The notes under the pieces are model-generated. The model saw nothing but the letters and a program-made list of their open reading frames with translations, did not search any database and was not told the DNA's origin. 6,904 nucleotides of DNA from an uncultured Mycoplasmatota bacterium (GTDB lineage Bacteria; Bacillota_I; Bacilli_A; RF39; UBA660). The position numbers were made by a program, and so were the translations under genes. Of the stretch, positions 1 to 5,087 are shown one piece after another. Position 1 is the stretch's first letter, and each line of letters begins with the position of its first letter. The DNA lies in contig USRP01000037.1 in assembly GCA_900557185.1 (NCBI GenBank), positions 1-6,904 on the forward strand, read 5' to 3'.

Positions 1-64
1 TTTCATTTAATCCATCTTCTATATTTTTTCTATCTTCATAAGATAGATGACAATAGTTTGTCAT
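1..64 (-). CDS. IS30-family transposase, N-terminal fragment (cut by window edge)
   Basis: Reading the minus strand from an ATG at 64-62 gives 21 codons, MTNYCHLSYEDRKNIEDGLN followed by E, open to the edge of the window. The pattern of a short basic or polar start, then HLS-x-E-x-R-x-x-I-E-x-x-L, is typical of the start of IS30-family transposases, where it opens the helix-turn-helix domain that binds the element's ends. The start is supported by a near-perfect ribosome-binding site, AAAGGAGGTA (complement of 71-80), seven bases before the ATG, and by a TATAAT further upstream. The catalytic DDE domain would lie outside the window, so whether the gene is intact cannot be judged. It faces away from the ribosomal operon. 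The other end of the element is not visible, so I do not define terminal repeats. A stand-alone helix-turn-helix protein is the main alternative. Confidence 0.72.
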   Translation of the reverse strand, partial: MTNYCHLSYEDRKNIEDGLNE

Positions 65-107
65 GTTCAATACCTCCTTTAATGACAAACAAATTGCTTA
101 AGAAGAT

Positions 108-136
108 ATTATATACATTTTTAAAACTAACTGCAC
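108..136 (-). promoter_or_regulatory. Promoter of the IS30-type transposase
   Basis: On the minus strand a perfect TATAAT (complement of 108-113) lies 43 bases before the transposase ATG. The hexamer 17 bases further upstream (complement of 131-136) is GTGCAG, a poor -35 match, so the promoter is likely weak or needs an activator. The -35 position lies inside the inverted repeat at 132-148. Confidence 0.4.
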
Positions 137-148
137 ATTAATTGTGCA
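132..148. repeat. Short inverted repeat TGCACA-N5-TGTGCA
   Basis: Two perfect 6-base arms, TGCACA (132-137) and TGTGCA (143-148), flank TTAAT. The repeat covers the expected -35 position of the transposase promoter and sits about 70 bases upstream of the transposase start, where the end of an IS30 element would be expected. It could be a transposase or repressor binding site near the IS end, but the second end of the element is not available for comparison. Confidence 0.4.
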
Positions 149-153
149 CTTTC

Positions 154-188
154 AAAAAAAATCAACATAGTTGTGTTTTTTTCTTTTT
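154..188. terminator. Weak terminator-like hairpin, possibly bidirectional
   Basis: CAAC (163-166) and GTTG (170-173) can pair around ATA. They are flanked by an A-run (154-161) and a T-run (176-188, interrupted by one C), so in either direction the hairpin is followed by a U-rich tract. The core stem is only 4 bp and the A-T extension has a two-base mismatch, so termination would be weak. It would separate transcription of the transposase from that of the ribosomal operon. Confidence 0.28.
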
Positions 189-210
189 ATGTCATGTTTT
201 TACTTGACAT
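189..210. repeat. Inverted repeat ATGTCA-N10-TGACAT over the -35 of the str promoter
   Basis: ATGTCA (189-194) and TGACAT (205-210) are perfect complementary arms separated by ten bases. The right arm overlaps the TTGACA -35 hexamer at 204-209. This placement would suit an operator, but part of the right arm is dictated by the -35 consensus itself, so chance is a real alternative. Confidence 0.3.
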
Positions 211-232
211 GAATATATTATAATGTTAAACT
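204..232 (+). promoter_or_regulatory. Sigma-A-type promoter of the str operon
   Basis: A perfect -35 TTGACA (204-209) is followed after 17 bases by TAAACT (227-232), with TG at 224-225 forming an extended -10. A perfect TATAAT at 219-224 is only nine bases from the TTGACA and has no good -35 at 16-18 bases, so I favour the downstream -10. Transcription would start near 239, giving an untranslated leader of roughly 80 bases before rpsL. Confidence 0.65.
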
Positions 233-244
233 ATTTATGTTTGT

Positions 245-301
245 AAAGGTTTACTTCGGTAAATCTTTCATTTAAAACAAAAATGAAACACCTGGAAGTG
301 T
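245..301 (+). promoter_or_regulatory. Structured 5' leader of rpsL with UUCG hairpin and an alternative pairing
   Basis: AAAGGTTTAC (245-254) pairs with GTAAATCTTT (259-268) over ten base pairs (one G-U), closed by a C(UUCG)G tetraloop, an unusually stable loop. TTTCATTT (266-273) can instead pair with AAATGAAA (281-288), and these two helices share 266-268, so they compete at their margins. A small third hairpin, ACAC (288-291) with GTGT (298-301), ends just before the ribosome-binding site. No U-tract follows hairpin 1, so it is not a plain terminator. It may stabilise the mRNA, affect ribosome access or bind a ribosomal protein, all of which is inference. Confidence 0.45.
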
Positions 302-321
302 GGAAAGAAAGGAGAGAAAAT

Positions 322-735
322 ATGCCAACAATTAATCAAATCATTCGTAAGGGTAGAAAAAGTAAAACAACTAAGAAGAAATCACCAGCTTTGAATATTG
401 GTTACAACAGTAAAGATAAAAAACAAACAAGTTTAAATGCTCCTCAAAAACGTGGAGTATGTACTCGTGTTGGAACAATGACACCTAAGAAACCAAACTC
501 AGCATTACGTAAATATGCCCGTGTTCGTCTAAGTAATGGAATGGAAGTTACTGCTTATATTCCAGGAGAAGGACACAACTTACAAGAACACAGCGTTGTA
601 TTAATCCGTGGAGGACGTGTAAAAGACTTAATCGGAGTTCGTTATCACATTATTCGTGGTACATTAGATACTGCCGGAATTGAAAAACGTCGTCAAGGAA
701 GAAGTAAATATGGTACTAAGAAACCAAAGAAGTAA
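322..735 (+). CDS. rpsL: 30S ribosomal protein S12
   Basis: S12 sits at the decoding centre of the 30S subunit and helps monitor codon-anticodon pairing; it is also the classical streptomycin-resistance protein. The 137-residue product starts MPTINQIIRKGR and matches Gram-positive S12 end to end, including the PKKPNSALRK loop at residues 55-64 and the GEGHNLQEHS and LIRGGRVKDL segments. The lysine at 56 (E. coli K42) is wild type, as are K101 (K87) and D102 (D88, the residue methylthiolated by RimO in some bacteria). Residue 104 is Ile (codon ATC, 631-633) where S12 nearly always has Pro (E. coli P90). The frame is open back to an ATG at 283, but the start at 322 is chosen because AAAGGAG (308-314) lies seven bases upstream and the family begins MPTINQ. 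First gene of the str operon; 23 bases separate it from rpsG. Confidence 0.98.
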   Translation: MPTINQIIRKGRKSKTTKKKSPALNIGYNSKDKKQTSLNAPQKRGVCTRVGTMTPKKPNSALRKYARVRLSNGMEVTAYIPGEGHNLQEHSVVLIRGGRVKDLIGVRYHIIRGTLDTAGIEKRRQGRSKYGTKKPKK

Positions 736-758
736 TAGAAGAAGGGAGGAAATAATAT

Positions 759-1226
759 ATGCGTAAAAGACGTGCTGTTAAAAGAGATGTTTTAGCAGAT
801 CCTTTATACAATTCTAAATTAGTTACAAAGTTAATTAATACGATTATGTTAGATGGTAAAAAAGGAGTTGCTCAAAAAATTGTATACAGTGCATTTGATA
901 TGATTAAAGAAAAAACAAATCAAGATGCAATGGAAGTTTTTGAAAAAGCAATGGAAAATATTAAACCAGCATTAGAAGTTAAATCACGTCGTGTTGGTGG
1001 TGCTAACTACCAAGTACCAGTAGAAGTAAGAAAAGACAGAAGTCAAGCTTTAGCACTTCGTTGGTTAGTAACTGCTAGTCGTAATCGTGGTGGACACACT
1101 ATGGCTTTAAATTTAGCAAATGAAATTATGGATGCTGCAAATGGAACAGGAGCTGCTGTTAAGAAACGTGAAGATACTCATAGAATGGCAGAAGCAAATA
1201 AAGCGTTTGCACATTACCGTTGGTAA
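759..1226 (+). CDS. rpsG: 30S ribosomal protein S7
   Basis: S7 nucleates assembly of the 30S head by binding the 3' major domain of 16S rRNA, and lines the mRNA exit channel near the E site. The 155-residue product has the expected Firmicute length and pattern: an N-terminal basic segment (MRKRRAVKRDVLADP), the LINTIMLDGKK helix, VGGANYQVPVEV near residues 79-90 (the RNA-facing beta-hairpin region), and the C-terminal KREDTHRMAEANKAFAHYRW block. The start at 759 is supported by AAGGGAGG (742-749) nine bases upstream. In E. coli S7 represses the str operon by binding the rpsL-rpsG gap. Here that gap is only 23 bases and shows no large structure, so this form of control is not evident. Confidence 0.98.
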   Translation: MRKRRAVKRDVLADPLYNSKLVTKLINTIMLDGKKGVAQKIVYSAFDMIKEKTNQDAMEVFEKAMENIKPALEVKSRRVGGANYQVPVEVRKDRSQALALRWLVTASRNRGGHTMALNLANEIMDAANGTGAAVKKREDTHRMAEANKAFAHYRW

Positions 1227-1243
1227 TAGAAAGGAAATATAGT

Positions 1244-3316
1244 ATGGCTCGTGAATATAGTTTAGAGAAAACACGTAATATTGGTATTATGGCACATATC
1301 GATGCAGGTAAAACTACTTGTACTGAACGTGTCTTATTCCATACTCATAAAATCCATAAAATTGGTGAAACCCATGATGGTGCTAGCCAAATGGACTGGA
1401 TGGAACAAGAACAAGAACGTGGAATTACAATTACCTCTGCTGCTACTACGGCTTTCTGGAAAGGATATCGTTTAAATATTATCGATACTCCAGGTCACGT
1501 AGACTTTACAGTTGAAGTATCTCGTTCACTTCGTGTATTAGACGGTGCAGTAGCACTTTTAGATGCACAAGCTGGAGTAGAACCACAAACTGAAACTGTA
1601 TGGCGTCAAGCAACAGAATGGAAAGTACCTCGTATGATTTTCTGTAACAAAATGGATAAAATGGGAGCTAACTTTGAATATAGTTTAGAGACAATTGACT
1701 CTCGTTTAGGAGTAAATGCCAAACCAATTCAATGGCCAATTGGAGCAGAAAATGAATTTAATGGTATTATTGATTTAGTTACAAGAAAAGCTTATCAATA
1801 CGATGGAAAACCTGAAGAAAATCCAACTGAAATCGAAATTCCAGCAGAACTTGTTGATACTGTAGAAGAAAAACGTAATGAGTTAATCGAAGCAGTAGCT
1901 GAATTCGATGATGAATTAATGGAAAAATATTTAGGGGATGAAGAAATTAGTGAAGAACTAATTAAGAAAGCAATCCGTAAAGGAACACTTGCTGTTGAAT
2001 TCTTCCCAGTACTTTGTGGTACTGCATTAGGAAATAAAGGTGTTAAATTATTACTAGATGCAGTATTAGATTACTTACCAGCACCTACTGATATTGATTC
2101 TGTAAAAGGTGTTGATTTAGATGGAAATGAAGATGTAAGACATCCAAGTGATAATGAACCATTTAGTGCGTTAGCATTCAAAGTTATGACAGATCCATTC
2201 GTTGGACGTTTAACATTTATTCGTTGCTATTCTGGACACTTATCTAGTGGAAGTTATGTATTAAACTCTACAAAAGATAAGAAAGAAAGAGTAGGACGTA
2301 TCTTACAAATGCATGCAAATCAACGTACTGAAATTACAGATGTATACGCAGGAGATATCGCTGCTGTTGTAGGTCTTAAAAATACAACAACTGGAGATAC
2401 TCTATGTGATGAGAAAAAACCAATTATTCTAGAACAAATGGAATTCCCAGAACCAGTTATCCAATTAGCTGTTGAACCAAAATCAAAAGCTGACCAAGAT
2501 AAGATGGGAATTGCACTTCAAAAATTAGCAGAAGAAGATCCTACATTTAGAGCAAGTACTGATCATGAAACTGGTCAGACAATTATTGCTGGTATGGGTG
2601 AATTACACCTTGATATCATTGTAGATCGTATGAAACGTGAATTTAACGTTGAAGCTAATATTGGTCAACCACAAGTTAGTTACCGTGAAACACTTACAGC
2701 TGCTGCTGATTGTGAAGGTAAATACATTAAACAATCTGGTGGACGTGGACAATACGGACATGTTTGGATTAAATTTGAACCAAACCCAGAAAAAGGTTAT
2801 GAATTCGTGGATCAAGTTGTTGGTGGAGTTGTTCCTCGTGAATATATTCCAGTTGTTGACAAAGGATTACAAGATGCAATGAAGAGTGGTATCTTAGCTG
2901 GATATCCAATGGTAGATGTAAAAGCTACATTACATGATGGATCTTACCACGAAGTAGACTCTAGTGAAATGGCATTTAAAGTTGCAGCTTCTCTAGCATT
3001 AAAAGAAGCTAAGAATAAATGTAAACCAGTTTTACTAGAACCAATTATGAAAGTGCAAGTAATTGTTCCTGATGAATATTTAGGAAACGTTATGGGAGAT
3101 ATTACTTCTCGTCGTGGACGTCCACTTGGTCAAGAATCAAGAGGAAATGCACTTGCTATTAATGCAACAGTTCCACTAGCTGAAATGTTTGGATATGCAA
3201 CAAGCTTACGTTCAAATACACAAGGACGTGGAACATTTACAATGGAATTCGATCACTATGAAGAAGTTCCAAGAAATATTGCTGAAGAAATCATTAAAAA
3301 GAATGGTGGAAACTAG
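1244..3316 (+). CDS. fusA: Translation elongation factor G
   Basis: EF-G is the GTPase that drives tRNA-mRNA translocation after each peptide bond and, with RRF, splits terminated ribosomes. The 690-residue product, close to the usual ~692 of Firmicutes, carries all GTPase motifs: P-loop AHIDAGKTT (17-25), switch I RGITIT (59-64), DTPGH (81-85) with the catalytic His, and NKMD (135-138). The G5 region reads GTALGNKG (259-266), where Bacillus has GSAFKNKG. Domain II follows, then domain III (EEDPTFRASTDHETGQT), domain IV with SGGRGQYGHV, and a domain V ending in RSNTQGRGTFTMEFDHYEEVP. The frame extends to 1220 inside rpsG, but the start at 1244 is preferred: AAAGGA (1230-1235) lies eight bases upstream and MAREYSLEKTRNIGIMAHIDAGK is the family N-terminus. 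It follows rpsG by 17 bases. Confidence 0.98.
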   Translation: MAREYSLEKTRNIGIMAHIDAGKTTCTERVLFHTHKIHKIGETHDGASQMDWMEQEQERGITITSAATTAFWKGYRLNIIDTPGHVDFTVEVSRSLRVLDGAVALLDAQAGVEPQTETVWRQATEWKVPRMIFCNKMDKMGANFEYSLETIDSRLGVNAKPIQWPIGAENEFNGIIDLVTRKAYQYDGKPEENPTEIEIPAELVDTVEEKRNELIEAVAEFDDELMEKYLGDEEISEELIKKAIRKGTLAVEFFPVLCGTALGNKGVKLLLDAVLDYLPAPTDIDSVKGVDLDGNEDVRHPSDNEPFSALAFKVMTDPFVGRLTFIRCYSGHLSSGSYVLNSTKDKKERVGRILQMHANQRTEITDVYAGDIAAVVGLKNTTTGDTLCDEKKPIILEQMEFPEPVIQLAVEPKSKADQDKMGIALQKLAEEDPTFRASTDHETGQTIIAGMGELHLDIIVDRMKREFNVEANIGQPQVSYRETLTAAADCEGKYIKQSGGRGQYGHVWIKFEPNPEKGYEFVDQVVGGVVPREYIPVVDKGLQDAMKSGILAGYPMVDVKATLHDGSYHEVDSSEMAFKVAASLALKEAKNKCKPVLLEPIMKVQVIVPDEYLGNVMGDITSRRGRPLGQESRGNALAINATVPLAEMFGYATSLRSNTQGRGTFTMEFDHYEEVPRNIAEEIIKKNGGN

Positions 3317-3322
3317 TAATAT

Positions 3323-3742
3323 ATGAATCAAATAAAAAAAATAGGATTATTTGGAGAAGATGTCTCATCTTTCTCCAAAATCCTCATATCTTATTATCAA
3401 GATCTTTTTGAAGGAATTGACTGTTCTAATACACGTGCATATTTTAAAAAATTTCAAGATGGGCTACAATTGTCACAGGCTATTTTAATCGTTGGAGATA
3501 TTTCTCCGAAGATTAGAGAAGTGCTTTTGATAAGTGCTCAGACAGGAATTCAAGATGTGTATGTCTATTTACAAGGAGCAGAAGAACCTCTTATGGAACG
3601 TTATGAAACAGTAGAGGAGATATTAAGTGAGTATGGTTTTTCAAATCATATTTATATTCAAGGAGAAATTGAGTTTTTATTAGAAGATATGTATACTTCT
3701 GGATTAAAACAGAAGAAATTAGAAAAGTCAGTGTCACACTGA
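3323..3742 (+). CDS. Unrecognised 139-residue protein encoded between fusA and tuf
   Basis: I do not recognise this protein. The gene starts six bases after the fusA stop and has no good ribosome-binding site; only GGTGGA (3305-3310), inside the fusA end and 12 bases away, so translation is probably coupled to fusA. The sequence alternates hydrophobic strand-like stretches (KKIGLFG 5-11, AILIVGD 53-59, DVYVYLQG 78-85, NHIYIQG 108-114) with amphipathic helices, which suggests a small alpha/beta cytoplasmic protein. There is no signal peptide, membrane segment, P-loop or cysteine cluster; the single Cys is C34. The tail is charged (KQKKLEK). Codon use is less biased than in fusA and tuf (for example CTC and CTT leucines), suggesting lower expression. 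An open frame of this length inside a tightly packed operon, in phase with the gap, is very likely a real gene. Its function is unknown. Confidence 0.82.
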   Translation: MNQIKKIGLFGEDVSSFSKILISYYQDLFEGIDCSNTRAYFKKFQDGLQLSQAILIVGDISPKIREVLLISAQTGIQDVYVYLQGAEEPLMERYETVEEILSEYGFSNHIYIQGEIEFLLEDMYTSGLKQKKLEKSVSH

Positions 3743-3750
3743 TGAGAAAG

Positions 3751-3797
3751 ATAGTAAAATTGCCGAAAAATACTTGCTATTTTAAGCAATTTTCTAT
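3751..3797 (+). repeat. Large inverted repeat enclosing the tuf -35, with an alternative short hairpin
   Basis: ATAG-T-AAAATTGC (3751-3763) pairs with GCAATTTT-CTAT (3786-3797), giving 12 bp with one bulged T and a 22-base loop. Within the loop, TTGCT (3774-3778) can instead pair with AGCAA (3785-3789), so the same GCAA has two possible partners. The outer repeat spans the -35 and touches the first base of the -10 of the tuf promoter. As DNA it could be an operator; as RNA from the upstream operon, the inner hairpin followed by TTTTCT would be a weak attenuator. Confidence 0.45.
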
Positions 3798-3802
3798 ACA
3801 AT
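3774..3802 (+). promoter_or_regulatory. Internal sigma-A promoter for tuf
   Basis: TTGCTA (3774-3779) and TACAAT (3797-3802) are separated by an ideal 17 bases, in the 93-base gap between the unknown gene and tuf. Each hexamer differs from consensus at few positions. This would let tuf be transcribed more than the rest of the operon, as EF-Tu demand requires. The start would fall near 3809, with a leader of about 27 bases. Confidence 0.65.
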
Positions 3803-3835
3803 AATAAATGTAGATGAATAAAGGAGGAAATTATT

Positions 3836-5020
3836 ATGGCAAAAGAAAAATTTGATCGTTCTTTAGTTCACATGAACATTGGAACAATCGGACACGTAGA
3901 CCACGGAAAAACTACTTTAACTGCTGCTATTACATATGTTCTTTCAAAGAAAGGATATGCACAATTCGAAGATTATGCTGCAATTGATAAAGCACCAGAA
4001 GAAAGAGAACGTGGAATTACAATTAACACAGCTCACGTTGAATACCGTACTGACAAACGTCACTACGCTCACGTAGACTGTCCAGGACACGCTGATTATG
4101 TTAAAAACATGATTACAGGTGCTGCTCAAATGGATGGAGCTATCTTAGTTATTGCTGCTACAGATGGACCTATGGCACAAACTCGTGAACACATCCTATT
4201 ATCACGTCAAGTTGGAGTACCACGTATGGTAGTATTCATGAACAAATGTGATATGGTTGATGATGAAGAGTTATTAGACTTAGTAGAAATGGAAATTCGT
4301 GAATTATTAAGCGAATACGGATATGATGGAGACAATACTCCAATCATTCGTGGATCAGCTCTAAAAGCTCTTGAAGGAGATCCAAAATACGAACAAGCAA
4401 TCTTAGATTTAATGGATGCTGTTGATGAATGGATTCCAGAACCAACAAGAGAATTAGACAAACCATTCTTAATGCCTATTGAAGATGTATTTACTATTAC
4501 AGGACGTGGAACTGTTGTTACAGGACGTGTTGAAAGAGGTAAATTACAATTAAATGACGAAGTTGAAATCGTTGGATTAAAACCAACACAAAAGAGTGTT
4601 GTTACAGGAATTGAAATGTTCCGTAAACAATTAGACTTTGCTGAAGCAGGAGACAATGCTGGAGTATTATTACGTGGTATTTCTCGTGAAGATGTAGAAC
4701 GTGGTCAAGTTCTTGCTAAACCAGGTTCAGTTACACCTCACAAGAAATTCAAAGCTCAAGTATATGTACTAAGCAAAGAAGAAGGTGGACGTCATACTCC
4801 ATTCTTCTCAAATTACCGTCCACAATTCTACTTCAGAACTACTGACGTTACAGGAATCATTGAACTTCCAGAAGGAGTTGAAATGGTTATGCCTGGTGAC
4901 AATGTAGAAATGACAGTTGAATTAATTGCTCCTATCGCTATCGAAAATGGAACTAAGTTCTCTATTCGTGAAGGTGGTAGAACAGTTGGTGCTGGTAACG
5001 TTTCAGACATTATTGAATAA
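3836..5020 (+). CDS. tuf: Translation elongation factor Tu
   Basis: EF-Tu delivers aminoacyl-tRNA to the ribosomal A site as a ternary complex with GTP. The 394-residue product has the canonical length and all GTPase motifs: P-loop GHVDHGKT (19-26), RGITI (59-63), DCPGH (81-85) with the catalytic His85, NKCD (136-139) and GSAL (173-176). Domains 2 (about 210-296) and 3 (about 300-394) are complete, including the TGRGTVVTGRVERG segment, RHTPFFSNYRPQFYFRTTDV and the C-terminal REGGRTVGAGNVSDIIE. The start is fixed by the perfect AAAGGAGG (3820-3827) eight bases upstream and by the family N-terminus MAKEKFDRS. HMNIGTIG replaces the more usual HVNIGTIG, a mild change. tuf is the last gene of the operon, with its own promoter and a strong terminator directly behind it. 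Confidence 0.99.
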   Translation: MAKEKFDRSLVHMNIGTIGHVDHGKTTLTAAITYVLSKKGYAQFEDYAAIDKAPEERERGITINTAHVEYRTDKRHYAHVDCPGHADYVKNMITGAAQMDGAILVIAATDGPMAQTREHILLSRQVGVPRMVVFMNKCDMVDDEELLDLVEMEIRELLSEYGYDGDNTPIIRGSALKALEGDPKYEQAILDLMDAVDEWIPEPTRELDKPFLMPIEDVFTITGRGTVVTGRVERGKLQLNDEVEIVGLKPTQKSVVTGIEMFRKQLDFAEAGDNAGVLLRGISREDVERGQVLAKPGSVTPHKKFKAQVYVLSKEEGGRHTPFFSNYRPQFYFRTTDVTGIIELPEGVEMVMPGDNVEMTVELIAPIAIENGTKFSIREGGRTVGAGNVSDIIE

Positions 5021-5021
5021 T

Positions 5022-5050
5022 AAAAACAGAGTACAAACTCTGTTTTTTTT
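5022..5050 (+). terminator. Intrinsic terminator of the str operon, after tuf
   Basis: AAAAACAGAGT (5022-5032) pairs with ACTCTGTTTTT (5037-5047) around ACAA, and the run of eight T ends at 5050. It starts two bases after the tuf stop codon and is a textbook rho-independent terminator. Confidence 0.9.
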
Positions 5051-5056
5051 GTCACT

Positions 5057-5087
5057 AAAAAAATGATGCACGAAACATCATTTTTTC
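5057..5087 (-). terminator. Intrinsic terminator of the FemAB-family gene, overlapping its stop codon
   Basis: On the minus strand AAAAAATGATG (complement of 5076-5086) pairs with CATCATTTTTT (complement of 5058-5068) around a seven-base loop, followed by a run of T. The TGA stop of the FemAB gene (5080-5078) lies inside the upstream arm. The hairpin is near-symmetric and would also back up tuf termination in the other direction. Confidence 0.8.

Noticed and set aside
59..198. Nine-base direct repeat TGTCATGTT at 59-67 and 190-198
   Set aside because: Short, AT-rich, one copy falls inside the transposase coding start, and nothing else marks the pair as IS ends or operators.
283..321. N-terminal extension of S12 from an upstream in-frame ATG at 283
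   Set aside because: No ribosome-binding site precedes 283, the extra 13 residues (MKHLEVWKERREN) are not part of S12, and the ATG at 322 has a good site and the family N-terminus. The stretch is leader RNA.
1220..1243. Longer fusA start at 1220, overlapping the end of rpsG
   Set aside because: Lacks its own ribosome-binding site and adds residues absent from EF-G; the site at 1230-1235 serves the ATG at 1244.
2603..2882. Overlapping open frames on both strands inside fusA
   Set aside because: fusA is intact and highly conserved across this stretch; these frames have no start signals or recognisable product.
4207..4656. 149-codon open frame antisense to tuf
   Set aside because: Lies wholly inside tuf, rich in Ser/Thr/Asn from reverse-complemented tuf codons, with no ribosome-binding site or family resemblance. 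Shadow of a codon-biased gene.
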